From: Echinostoma caproni
Lineage: Eukaryota > Platyhelminthes > Trematoda > Plagiorchiida > Echinostomatidae
Reading direction: 5' to 3'
DNA length: 64,000 nucleotides
NCBI GenBank assembly: GCA_900618425.1
Contig: UZAN01039591.1
Coordinates: forward strand, 70,261 to 134,260
The position numbers were made by a program, and so were the translations under genes. Shown piece after piece: positions 33,661 through 45,454 of the stretch (position 1 is the first letter of the stretch; the number at the start of each line of letters is the position of its first letter). A model generated the notes under the pieces. It did not search any database and had not been told where the DNA came from. It saw only the letters and a list, made by a program, of their open reading frames with translations.

Positions 33661-36368
33661 TAAATGAAATATGAACGAAATATAGAGTCCATGAATCATT
33701 TTAGTAAATAAATTACAAATGCGTTTTCTACTGTGAATTTATCTTACAACTGATGCACAGGCAATCGTCGTCAAAATCACGAAATCGAACGTTTTAATAG
33801 CCTGTGGCTAATAGAAGCGGCGATATAAGTGAGTATTATATCAGGTATGTTACGTCTGATGTGGGGCAATATCATATTCAATCCCGTGAATGAAGCTGGA
33901 AAAATGAAGCATTAAGAGGGACAAATGTGATGAAAGTTAGGATGTTGCACGAGTTTGGTCAATACCTGTATAACGAGATATCTTATTTCATCATGATTTC
34001 CGGCAGCACACAGGATAATGAATGGAACAGGCCGTGGTTATCATTTTGAATGCAGAAATCCGATCTTAGAAGTCTTATTCAGTTTTGATTGTTGGTAGAA
34101 ACCGCCAACGACATGCTGTTGCGTACTAACCACAAATGTGAGTATTATCCCATTACGGCTATTGTACTAATTCTACTGTTTACTCTATAATCACACTTAT
34201 GTCACTATATTTTGAAAGCTTCATTAGTGGAAAGAGGCCAATGATATTTACTCAGGAAATTTCGACTATAAATTACGCCATCTCTGAGAATGGGGTCTAC
34301 TTAGGGCTCTTTAGCGCAACCAAAGGTTATTCAGATAGACAATCGAGACTAATGTCTGTATTCAATCAAATGTGTGCTACAATTGGCAGCGAATTTGGCC
34401 GAAATTCCACATATCCTGAACATTCGAAATCTCCACTCTTGGATACGATAACTGAACCTTTGTTTTACGTGAGTACTAACACATGCTAGTTAAATCACTG
34501 TATGCCATTTTCTGAACGATATTCGTTCTATAAGTCACTATTATTCGTCTGTTTTCATACGAGGACGTTCATTGAGCTGATTGGCTTATACCTATATATA
34601 GTTATCTACCTCACTCGATTCACAGGTGATATCTGAGTTCTTTATCTTTTTCAATTTAGGAAATCCCACTTATACTCTAAGCTATCTCAAGATACATCGA
34701 GAGGCTTGTCCAAGTGATGGGATGCTCGTACGCTGCCACCAAGATTGAGGATAGACAAGTGTTTGAGTGGATCAACATATTCACTTTGGTGCTCAGTCAC
34801 AGGATTAAAACTCATCTACCATCGTCTGTGGATTTTATGGGAGAAAACTTGACCAATTTGTCTTGCATTTTTCTTGAATGACGAGAAAAACTATTCACAC
34901 TTCTCAAACTTTGCTAAATTGACTTAACCGATGATCAGGAAGCGCTTCAGGTTTGAGCTTTTAAACCATAATGATTAAACAGTAATTCACAAGGATTACG
35001 CTTTGTCAGTTGGCGGAGTGCTACTCAATTCAAATGCAAATGAATAGCATTCTCAGTTGGCACTCGCACATCATCCATAAATACGAGGACATTTCTATTG
35101 ACAATACTAGAATAAAATATCCTCGGTGTCATAAAGCTTGTTAAAACGAGTTTGCTAGATGCCTCAAAATAGAACACTGAATACCCGCTAATAAAACATG
35201 TCCACAGGTAATTAAGGAGATTGTTTTTGCAAAGTTTCTGGTGGCCTAGTAACTGATTGGATATTTTCGGTGCTGAGTCGTCAAGAGCTAAAAATGATGA
35301 CTGGATCTTTAATGCAAACAGAATGCAATACAAATTGCGATACATATTTGAGTAGATTTATTCCCGATCTGTGTTTTTATTTGCATCGTCAATAATGATA
35401 CCACGAAATATATAATTACGCCATTGTGCATTCAAAGTAGACGTGTTCATGTGCAGAGACCAACTATACCAACTAGCGCTATAGGAGAAAGAACACCATG
35501 TACACTTTGAAATTTCAGCGTATATCACGACCGGTCACTGTGAACTACACTTTCAAATAAAATGTCTGAATGCAGACTAAATTCATGAACAGTTCGTTAC
35601 ACCTATCACACTTTTAAATTCTAGTTTTCAAACCTTACCCAAAAATCAATATGATCGTTTTCAAACAATCAAACAATCGGTTGTCTTGAGCAGTTTGTGC
35701 AGTTTTGATGGAACAGCTTTGTCATGGATCCACGACAGGTCATCTCGGAGTACGTTATGCTGATGTTACCATGTATTGCCTACCTCGAGCACGTTTGTTT
35801 TCTGCGAAAATAGGGTGGAGTGATCTGTTAACCCTGAACTCAAGAGATCAATCACACAAACCGTTTGTTTCCTTTGCTAATACAACCGAGGACAAGGCGC
35901 ACACGATTTCGCAGAACAAAATTGTAGATCTCATTTTATGCGACACACATATCAAGTAATGTTTGAAATTTGCGATGTCGTCGATTTTTCACACAAAACT
36001 CCGTTGTCCACAAATTTCCAGTAGTTGGCTTACTTTGAAGAAGCAAGAGTGGATTAATGGATGTATAACATGTGATACATCAACATCAATCTAATTGTTT
36101 GAAACACACAACTCTATTTGAATGCATTTTACAATATCGAAAGAACTTTGTTGATTATGCTCAAAAGAACTACAAGTATCCCTCATAAAATATCGGTGTG
36201 AGAGAAATAAATCAAACGGTTAACTGAAGCATTTATATTAATTAGGTGTTTATAAGGGATTGTATAGAATGTGATATTAATGTTATTTATTGCTTGATTT
36301 ATTTGTCACGGAACATCGATAGGCTTCTTAATATCATACTGCATAAGGCTAACATTAAACCAACATAC
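33661..36368. other. No gene recognised
   Basis: A strong acceptor-like TTTATCTTTTTCAATTTAG at about 34642-34660 is followed by open stretches in two frames (one of about 65 codons to 34881) without motif. The frame at 35705-35959 contains GHLGV, as in retroelement integrase zinc-binding regions, but nothing else supports that. The minus frame at 35025-35345 has no confirmed domain. Confidence 0.3.
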
Positions 36369-36486
36369 CTCGAACCTGCTTATTGGAACAAACCTTACTA
36401 AAGAGATTTCGGCCGTCAACTCTGGGATCTGGTACCGAATAATGAAATAACTGACGGGGAACCGTGAAGTTCCCTGAGCTTGCCAT
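36369..36486 (-). CDS. Candidate internal exon, fibronectin III-like
   Basis: Minus strand. The acceptor GTTGCTGTCATTTTAAG ends at 36487 and the donor GAG|GTATGT lies at 36369/36368. The 118-nt exon has phase 1 entry and phase 0 exit. The peptide WQAQGTSRFPVSYFIIRYQI resembles the W..P......Y.I.Y strand pair of a fibronectin type III domain, and the following LVRFVPISRFE resembles its L..L.P.T.Y segment. The open frame extends upstream to 36542 with a plausible preceding strand (CVAVILRW), so the exon could be longer. No neighbouring exon was found. Short and unconfirmed; the domain call is an inference. Confidence 0.33.
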
Positions 36487-36549
36487 CTTAAAATGACAGC
36501 AACGCAGTTGTGCATATGTGATGAATTACCGGGAGTGATCATGGACTAT

Positions 36550-38119
36550 TGCGTGTTTCGGCACACATTTTCAGATAATAAGGAAATTAGCACTGAAATT
36601 TAAGAAAAAAATGGAACCTGCTTTGGTGGGGGAAAATGTTTGATGGTTTGACTCAGCGAAATTGGAGAACACTTTCATGATACAAAGTTTGTATGAGTCG
36701 TATACATAAAATTGATCAACGAGCGGTGAGCAAACAGCGCACTGAGAGCATCAACGATGTCATTCTGCTACTATTTTTTTTTCTCTCCACCCAGAAGCAA
36801 ACCTGATACCTTTTCACAGTTGTTTGCTGTTTCCGGTCCATAGAATTAGATCAAATAACAATGTATTTTAGCCGTCATAATACTAGACAAGTGCCTGAAA
36901 GTTGGAGCATTAGGAGGCTGATTCAATTTAGTTTCGTTCTTCGCAGCTATTTCAACAGAGATTTGCTATCCAACTGTAGCTTTCAACAGACAACAGTAAA
37001 TATGAATGTTAAAAATAATTGAGTGAAAACGGGGACAGATATGAAAGTTGATAAAGAAGCTAAAGTCCATTCAAAGCTGTTATAAAGGACTCACTGAGAA
37101 GATCCACATTTGTGTGCCAGAATTTAGAAAAGCAAAATCTGATGAAGTTATATCGCGGTGAGTATATACGCTGTTGTTGATCGAACTCAGATGTAATATT
37201 AGCAGTTGGTCGAAAAAGATGATTTTAGCGATGGAGATAAAAGGCTGAGTGGTTGCTGATTAACAAGTTAGGAGTTACCCCTCCCAGAGTAATCACATAG
37301 ACTGGTCATATAAAATGACTAAAGGGGAAAAAAACTAGTGTGTGTGGGTGTTCATGTGTGAAATCCCCCACGATATTCTATTCACTTAGAAAAGTGAGGC
37401 AATGGAAATGCTCAGACAATCATTCGTACATCTGATTTCAAACTGAATGAATAAAACGGTAAAATCCAGGGTGAATTTGCATGATGAACATTCCATGTCC
37501 TTTAAGCAGTATTGAAAAACATTGTGGGTTTAAGGTCAGCAAGGAGCGATGACATATGTGATAACACTAAATCCAGTATTCATAAATCCCGTTCCCGGAT
37601 TTCAGCGAAATTGAAAATATTACACTGATACTTCAACATTTCCATCCTCAGTCACCTAGGGATCGTATACATAAACTGCGCAAGTGTTCACATGAATTCG
37701 TGACCTTAGAGTGTAACTATCTCCTTCAGACATTGTGGAAAACAGGGACGGAACGTTTGTCCTGTCCCGAGGGGTGCAACTAAGAGCACATGGTTAGCTT
37801 ACACATCTAATTTGTATTTATCAAAGTTAAAAATAGAGAAAATGAAGTTGCACCAGGCGAAAAACCATCGAACGTTGTCCTGACGGGTTTGAGACGTACT
37901 GTGTGATCCCAAGAATGATAACGCTGGCAAAACGACATTCACAGATGTAAAAGGTAAAAAATGGCTGTATCGCGGATTTGTAACACAGCAAATTGAATTG
38001 ATAGTAGCTTTCCTAAAAATATAATAGAACAACACAATTTTAGACTACTGTACTCTCCTCATAAGGTCAATTTATATAATTGGATGTTTCTGATACATAA
38101 GTGTTGGATCATTTCTAGA
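36550..38119. other. No gene recognised
   Basis: The minus frame at 37799-38035 has no recognisable motif. Nothing else supported. Confidence 0.35.
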
Positions 38120-38320
38120 TCTTGAAGATAATTTTTGAACGAGAAACTAATCGCCTTTGCATGGAGTCCACCAAGTTCACTGCCCAAAAGCATTTGCAGT
38201 TTCCTCTAAAATATACCACACCTTAACCACTGACTATCACTTCTGCGGCAGCTAACCTATCCCTGTTTCTAACATAAGGAAAGGTTTTCTATTACATTTA
38301 CAACCCAACTACTGGGCGGT
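38120..38320 (-). repeat. R2 short interspersed repeat, copy 2
   Basis: Reverse-complement partner of 33465-33660. The minus strand reads AGAAACAGGGATAGGTTAGC, then GTGATAGTCAGTGGTTAAGG, then GTGAACTTGGTGGACTCCAT. Confidence 0.6.
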
Positions 38321-39360
38321 AATCGAATGAATGCTAACTTGTAATTGACCCCTTTAGAAAAAAATGAATGTGAAAAAAATAAAAATTATTGAGATTTAAC
38401 TTTTATGCTTTTCGAAGTGTATTTTCAATTCTTTCAAAATTAGGGATAATGCGTTAGTAATTTATCGCCGAAATATTTCTCAATTGATTTGAGCTACAAA
38501 AGGTTCACAATTTGGCTTATTTACTGTACTGAATGAAAAGAGGTAGGCTATTTATAATACTTGTCTTCAGCCTAATAAACACTTATGAAACGGGAATCAA
38601 TCATTGGAAGGAATGAGTTTCCCGATTGCTTCACATAAAATATTTTCCAAATGTGAACTGTGAATTTCTAATTACTACAAACTTTATTACAACACTCAAG
38701 GTCATGCAACTTCAGACGGTGATAGAAGAGAACTGACAACATAGAAGTGGAAGATTAATTTAGGAGTAAATACATTTTACCCACAGCCATCAATATACAA
38801 GTGTGATAGTGGTAACTAACATGTATTTCCAAAATGAGAATGATGTCGGAGGAATTTGATCAACACTTATATATGCATATATATATATTTGGTGAATAAT
38901 TATAAATCAATGGTTTTCAAGAGAAAAGCATTTAAGAATAAAATGCTGGCTACAGATAACCCGTTCCTGGATATAAATTGTCGTCGCCATTCTGCAGACA
39001 ACAAAGTTATTTGGAAAAAATTTCCCTGTCGATCGAATTCAGTCTATGCGGTTAAATGTGCCTTACAGTTGTATGCGTCTTGGAACAGTAACATATATTT
39101 TTGATAATTACGCTTGCAATGATTGATATATTCCCATTATTATAAAATATCAGACAAAACGGTTCAACAAGTTACTGTATGTAATTTGTTCAATAATATT
39201 TTCTCAAGGAATAATACTGATTTTGAACGATGTTCGGCTAAAGATACGTTTCTATCTATCAATCTCGCGACTAATATTTCTCTGAGAAATACAATTTTCT
39301 TTTATTAACAATATATAAAAAGTAAATAATATATGTATAAAACATTCTCCGAAGCCCGTT
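38321..39360. other. No gene recognised; TA-rich
   Basis: Contains a short (TA)n tract at 38867-38889. Frames at 38856-39308 lie in very AT-rich DNA and have no motif. It probably holds the upstream region of the GPCR gene, but no promoter element can be named. Confidence 0.35.
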
Positions 39361-39482
39361 TTTGTCTATCGATCGCCGACTGTCATTTCTTTGGATCCGG
39401 TGCAGGCGCTACACCATTAGTTTTTTTGGACTGTCGGTCAGTCGACCGCACATGACTGGAACGAATTTGCAGCCAATCAGAG
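39361..39482 (+). other. Possible 5' UTR exon of the GPCR gene
   Basis: A local rise in GC ends in a good donor, CAGAG|GTAAGG, at 39482/39483. A plausible acceptor (GTAATTACCTCAACAG, ending 39602) would give a 120-bp intron in the leader, 82 nt before the GPCR start codon. Purely inferred; the transcription start is unknown. Confidence 0.25.
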
Positions 39483-39683
39483 GTAAGGAAAGCCGGCTTT
39501 GCATTCGTCTTTTGAGGTATACTTCGAATAACATTGGTCAAGTGAATTGCCCAAGCTGCTGCGTGGGATATGCACAAAACTGCAATGTAATTACCTCAAC
39601 AGACATCGCAATACTCAGAGGAAAACCTGAAAGTAACCCGACAGGGTTTAGCTGAGAGCTTGTTGTAAATTCAATGAATAAAA

Positions 39684-40886
39684 ATGACAACAGTTCAGAC
39701 GTGTTCTTCAAAAGCTCGCCCCATTGAACAAATACTTGTCTATGGATTTCGTGCTTATGTAACGCCGGTCATCATTGTATTCGGTTTGATCGGCAATACG
39801 TTGGTGATAACTGCTTTTGCTCGTATGCAAAGAAAATCGCCTTGTAGATTCAATATGTACGCAATTGCCATTGCTGTGGCACACACATTGGAACTTATAT
39901 TCAATGCGTTTTTGGACGATTTTCTTGGTCGTGGATTATATTGGTTAAGCGATTGTTCCCTCTACCTGAAAGTGGACGTTCACTCCGACTTCATGTGCAA
40001 ATTTATAAGCTATGTGCCAAAAACCGCCGCTTTAATCTCTACCAGTCTACTGATCGTGTTCAGTATTGACCGTGTGTTGACCGTCTACAAGCCACTACAA
40101 TTCCGTGGAGATCATCGCTTGCGCACTGCCGGTTTTGGGATCAGTTTTGTGTATTTGATAAGCTTTATGCTATACCTCCCACTACCAATCCAATCGGGCA
40201 TCACAATTAACAGCGAACAATCCGGAGTATTGTCCAAAGAATGCGTTTACTTGGACCCGTTAAACATCGGCACTCAGTACACACTATATCTTCACATATT
40301 CGGCTCCAACATCATTCCGTCCACGATAGTGCTAATTACTAATGTGATGATATTTCTCAAGCTGAGAGATTTATTTCGTGAACGAACACGTCTCTGTATG
40401 AATATGGAACGATCCAGTGCGGAGACACGGCGTGTGCTTGGACATCTTGGGATGACCACCATATTCTCGGTCATCATGCTACCTATACTTATTGCAATAT
40501 TATTACGTCAACATGCGGACTATCACAATTATCATGATATCTATCCAGAATATGAGAAAAAACTAGTTCAGCTTTCAAAACTTTTCAGTTCCGTTGAGTC
40601 AATTTATTTTGTGACCGAATTCCCCACATTTTACATATTTCTGCCTATGTTTCGTTCGGAATTGCGCCACATGTTTACTCGTCCGTGTGCACGGAAACCG
40701 ACAGACAATGTGGCCCAAAGATTGGTCAAATTCACACCTCGAGTGATGCAGTCGTTTATAGGTGATCAAGCGCGTACCACCCCCTCGTCGTCCATTCGTG
40801 GAACTTTAATTGAATCGGTCAATACGGAGGACACAAACCGTCACAGTTTGAATGTCAACAGTGCGACAGGCGAGAAATCATACTAA
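39684..40886 (+). CDS. Rhodopsin-class GPCR, divergent flatworm-type orphan
   Basis: An uninterrupted 400-residue frame with seven membrane segments at about residues 25-48, 55-78, 103-127, 147-169, 200-226, 251-274 and 300-322. It is a plasma-membrane receptor of unknown ligand. The family marks present are GN in segment 1 (N38), the disulphide pair C105-C187, DRV in place of DRY (129-131), P212 in segment 5, P267 in segment 6, and P314/Y317 of the NPxxY site. Key residues are changed: the Asp of segment 2 is H67, the Trp of segment 4 is absent, the CWxP box reads IMLP, and NPxxY reads FPTFY. A Ser/Thr-rich cytoplasmic tail (332-400) offers phosphorylation sites. The ATG follows an in-frame TGA at 39675-39677 and starts a single coding exon. 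Such changes are typical of flatworm-restricted rhodopsin-like orphans; a peptide ligand is possible but not shown. Confidence 0.93.
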   Translation: MTTVQTCSSKARPIEQILVYGFRAYVTPVIIVFGLIGNTLVITAFARMQRKSPCRFNMYAIAIAVAHTLELIFNAFLDDFLGRGLYWLSDCSLYLKVDVHSDFMCKFISYVPKTAALISTSLLIVFSIDRVLTVYKPLQFRGDHRLRTAGFGISFVYLISFMLYLPLPIQSGITINSEQSGVLSKECVYLDPLNIGTQYTLYLHIFGSNIIPSTIVLITNVMIFLKLRDLFRERTRLCMNMERSSAETRRVLGHLGMTTIFSVIMLPILIAILLRQHADYHNYHDIYPEYEKKLVQLSKLFSSVESIYFVTEFPTFYIFLPMFRSELRHMFTRPCARKPTDNVAQRLVKFTPRVMQSFIGDQARTTPSSSIRGTLIESVNTEDTNRHSLNVNSATGEKSY

Positions 40887-41052
40887 ATCCCTGTGGGTTT
40901 GTTTTCTCTAATCACGATGTCGCGGTCTAAGATCTCGAATATTAAGTTTCATATTTTTATACCACTTTTTTGTTTATCTGCGTTTCCGAAATTGCTACAC
41001 ACTAAAAGCTTTCCAAAGATGCATTATCACTACTGTCAGAAATGAACAAATG

Positions 41053-41058
41053 AATAAA
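41053..41058 (+). terminator. Polyadenylation signal of the GPCR gene
   Basis: The first AATAAA after the GPCR stop codon, 167 nt downstream, followed by a T/G-rich stretch (CTTGGTCATGTTC). Position and context fit a 3' end near 41075-41090. Confidence 0.55.
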
Positions 41059-41089
41059 GATCTGCTCTCTTGGTCATGTTCTACAAAGT

Positions 41090-42387
41090 TAAATGGGAAC
41101 ACTGGTACGCAAGTCAAACGAACGGAATAATCTTTTCAGACAGAGTGCAATGGTGTAACGAATTTCAGTAGAAGATAACTGAATGTTTCATCTTGTAGAA
41201 AAAACCAACAGAGAATCATAATTAAATTACATATTCCTGTGCATATCTCACTTCAATCATTAGGTGTTGTAATGAAAATACCGGTAGAAGTTATGAAAGA
41301 ATTTCGAAGTTGCATGATGAAATGCGTGATTCGCTTTCATGCGTATGGGATTCATTGGGTCCTCAGATGCAGTTTTATCGATGTAGCATCTAATGGAATA
41401 AAAGTTCGTAAGAAGAACGAAATATGCATAGGGCGACTAGCTCACGAGAAAATAACTTTTCGATATTCACCGTTCTCCAATGCGTACCTAGTACAAAAGA
41501 TAATTTGAAACTTTTAGATAACTAACTTTTAGGATGAGAAGCTTTTATGAGCCAAAAAGTGTCTGTTCTAACAAATACGTTTGAGATTCGTGTAAAATGC
41601 TTACGTTGAGTCACCATCTTCAAATTACAAATGCCGAAGGAAATAAGTTAGGTCTTTGGAAAGTAATATACCATCCGTCGCTTGCTAATTTCTTTCTCAT
41701 TGAACCTAAAAGTTCATCCAAAAGATATATTCTAGATAGTTAAAATTTTCCGGGTTATCAACGTTTTATTGTATAAGAGGTTCATTATTCTACATCGCAG
41801 TTTATTCTTTCGGTTGCAATCACAATGAATCTAATTTCCCCAGTATGTACCTCTGGTTTGACATCTTGCAAATAATATTCACTAAATTCCTTAGTAAGCC
41901 AGGCTTATATAATTAATCTATTTTTAGCAAGAATATTCAATTCACACAGGTAAACAAGTACTCCGTGATCGACGCCTTATTCTACCCATTGCCTAACGCA
42001 TTATATTTTATTCTTTTAATTTTACAATCAAAACAACGATTGTTTGATCATCGTTGGTGCAAAAACTAACTAACTGCTATATGCGCAAACTGTCGCGGTG
42101 TTGTTTACTTCACCGAACAGAATGAATAACAGTTGTCAACAGATTTTTGGACTAGAGCACAATGTTTGAAAATTTCCCCTACTTTCGATCATTTTAGACA
42201 TATATGCTTACATCTAGAGGTGTGTTGTTTTACATCATGATAAGCGCCTGTATTGTTCCACTGTATAGAATTTTCGGGTGCCTCCGATTGACTTGAATGC
42301 ATTCTGACGTTTACTCTTAACAACCTTTGTTCTTATTAGTTCTTGAATATTCAACATTGTAACGACTGTTTCCGTCCTGTTCTCCAG
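41090..42387. other. No gene recognised
   Basis: The frame at 41239-41508 has no known motif. Confidence 0.35.
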
Positions 42388-42668
42388 CCGTAACAAATGT
42401 CAATGTGCTGGTGACTGAGACTGGTGCTGGATCGGTCCAGACCCAAACCGGTTCGATTATGCAAGGAAAGGAAGTGTACTTTTATAGAATTTATTGTCAT
42501 TGGGAGATTTATCATTCCAGAGATCAAAACATCGACATTTTCGTAGATTTAGCATGCGACTATGCGTTTCCTGATTTCCAGAGCAAACCTCTGTCAAGAG
42601 CTTCGGGTAGGAGTGCACATCTGGTTTATATTTTAACCCGAACAATGGTTTATGTGGTTCTTATTTAG
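42388..42668 (+). CDS. Candidate terminal exon, unidentified
   Basis: A textbook acceptor (TGTTTCCGTCCTGTTCTCCAG, trimmed: CCGTCCTGTTCTCCAG at 42372-42387) precedes a frame open for 92 codons to TAG. The first 25 residues (NVNVLVTETGAGSVQTQTGS region) have coding-like composition and higher GC than the surroundings; the rest is less convincing. No domain was recognised and no partner exon found. Confidence 0.33.
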
Positions 42669-45194
42669 TGACGTCAATCACTCGTAAGAATTTGCATTCC
42701 AAAAGGTTTGAACAGCAGTAGTAGTTGCACCGTTTTAATTAGCATTTTCATATTGTTTTTTCATTTACGCGTATCACTGTTCATCACTGATGAGAGTGAT
42801 TTTTGGATGCATATACTGTTGAATAAATAAAAATGTTTTGGTGCTTTCGGTTATCTGTGGTTTTGATGTCTATTATATTTTGATAAGCATATTTTTCATT
42901 GGTCTGCTTTGGTAGAACGTCAAGTCGTCAAGTTTCCGGTGCAAATAGAGAGCGTTTTTCTTTGTATGCAAAATAATCTAATAGTGTGCGTTTCTTCGTG
43001 TGTACAACTCTAACCCCTCAAGCATTTTTGAGCCAATTGAGGTTTTGTAGCAAGCACAAATGGCAGGCAAAAACCGTTATCCAATTCAATGCGTTTCATC
43101 TACTCATCTATTCTTATCTTCTTGGAAATGCTCCGAGCATTTCCGTCATTTTCACTCACATTATGTTGTTCCATTTGCACGGAACACTTCAGGTTGTACA
43201 AGAAGGTTTTCGGTTTTGAGGATTAGAAATAAAGAAGGTTTTGTAAAGCTATAGAGCATTGTCGAAATGAAAATGATAATTTGTTTAAACATTCCATACT
43301 GCGTCCAAAAAAATCGTTCCAATGCAGCATAACTCTAGTGAGGATTTGTTATTTGGGAGCATGGGTTAATAGTGTGATCACCCACTTATTGTTGAATGCG
43401 TTGAAATCTTGCCTTTCGCCGTTCAATACCGTGTGTGATCCTCACCGAGGTAGACCAGTGTCCATTTCGAATGGTGCTCAGAAACAGTGAAACGGAAATC
43501 AAAACTTTCCTACGTTACCTATGAGCACCGTAATTGGATCTATAGACCTGCATAAACTGTCTTCTGTCTGTCCTTCCTCATCATTGTACAGAGCGAGATG
43601 AATGAACAATTGAGTATGAAAGTGGTTTCATGTACTGTTTGCGAGTGATATATGTTTTTCAATTGTGGTTATGTGGTACTTCTCTTATAACTTTATTATT
43701 GTAGTATTATTCTCACGATGGAGTGATGTTTACTAAACGACTGAAAAATGGGTTTACTAAATAGTCCACCATGTTCCGAATTAGTCACCGAAAACAAACG
43801 AGGCCCCTAAAAATAGGAAGTGTTTTAGTGGTATCAAGGTTAGCTAAATATGTATATTTTGCTGGCGAAAGATGTGAAGAAATACTGACCATTCAAATTT
43901 TTATAAATATCTGTTACGGGGTTTATTATACATTCTCTTAGACAAAACGCAAAGTGAAATCCTGTGTGCACACATGACAATATAAGTATTTAATGGTTGA
44001 ATCCTAGTACAAGGATTTGCCAATAAAGTGTAAGAGCCTTTTTGGGTTGAATGATGAGAGTTGAATGGGACGTGTTACCAGGTTCCTGCCAACGATATTA
44101 ACAATAGTGGTTGTTTGTTGTAACCGCATACTTTTCATCGCACTAAAAGGTCCAATAGTATGTGCTCTTCAACAGTATAGCGACCATCAACATAGAACAG
44201 GGAAGGTGCTAAGGATGAACATCATAAGGGAAAGGAATCGACGATTACTGTTGGAAATGCATGATCATTAGAATGACGGATGAAACGACCAACCGAACTA
44301 ATCGGATCGGTTGCCGAACGTTCACCAATACTCTGGCAAGTCCGTGTTTGAAGTATTCATTCAATTATTCAAATCAGTTATAAGTTTTAATAGAAGCAAG
44401 TCTTGGAAGGACTTTGATTGGGGTATACATACTGTTCACTAACTGTATCATTTCCTCTTGACATATTCCTTTCCATTTATAAATGTGAAATATTTAGTTT
44501 ACCATAGACTCAAATTCTACTTGTCATCTTCACTTCAATATACACCTGAGATAATTTCAAAACCAGAATGAAATAAAATGACCAATCAATTAGTATCATC
44601 AGCTAGTCACTGGTTTGAGTTAATTAGAACAAATTAATGTGAATTTACCTATAGGTTATTGTTAATGAGTTTTGTTAAATTCATTTTTGTTCTATACTAT
44701 TTTAAAATGCGCTAACTTTGAAATGCTTCAAAACTGAAGCCCAAGCGCAGAGCATTCTCATTTTCACAATAAATGAACAAGAATCATCTTGTTATCCTCC
44801 AAGAAGATTGGTTCCCGGACGGTCTAATTATATTTAGAGTCATTTTCTTCAACCAAAAGACATATTACTTATCAAACTTTAGTGGCTTAATGGCTCTGTC
44901 AAACAAGTACAAAATTTGTCCTACTCATCGAGTTAGTAAATAACCACACACCAACCTAATCAAATCTACATTCGAAAGGTAACTGTGAAACTTCATAAGT
45001 TGCACATATGCACTTACTTTTCTTCATACACTGATGCATATCAAAATTATTTTTCATTCTCTTCAAGTTACTGTGAGAACAAACGCGGAAGAAAAGGCAA
45101 AAAGATATCAACGTGATTGACATTAAATATTTTTGTTTTCATGACTAAGTTTTTTACACTCACGCAGCCATATAAGGTCTTTAAATAAATGCAG
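42669..45194. other. No gene recognised
   Basis: Frames at 42986-43254, 43281-43490 and 44065-44271 have no known motif or strong splice borders. Confidence 0.35.
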
Positions 45195-45454
45195 CTAAAA
45201 AATCAAACCAACGAATGCCTTGACATTTGGTCTGTACCGATCTATCGGACTTTCGACAGGAAATGTAGTCTGTAGGCTGCAGCTCGTTGGCGATTGTATT
45301 GAATCAGACATGGTTAAGTCAGTCCCAGTCGTTTGTAACATGTAAGCCCTGCTCCGGAATATGGATAACTTCCAGTTGGATAAGTGATGGTATTGCCCAT
45401 GTTCCATCTGGAAAACAAAATGAGCCGACTCGCGTTCACGCTCCTCGGTAGGTT
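45195..45454 (-). CDS. Candidate terminal exon, unidentified
   Basis: Minus strand. The acceptor TTTTGTGTGTTTTCAG (ending at 45455) is among the best in the window. The frame stays open for about 86 codons to TAG at 45195-45197. It begins with an acidic-basic stretch (EPTEERERESAHFVFQMEHG) and ends in a hydrophobic tail. No family was recognised. Chance is not excluded, but this is a better candidate than most open frames here. Confidence 0.35.

Noticed and set aside
35025..35345. Minus-strand frame with VLVFMDDVRVP, resembling a dynein-type Walker B segment.
   Set aside because: No Walker A, no flanking dynein motifs and no splice donor after it; the match is too short.
35705..35959. Plus-strand frame containing STTGHLGVR, like the zinc-binding region of retroelement integrases.
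   Set aside because: Only one five- to six-residue match; the following residues lack the usual YWP and CxxC, and no RT, RNase H or LTR was found nearby.
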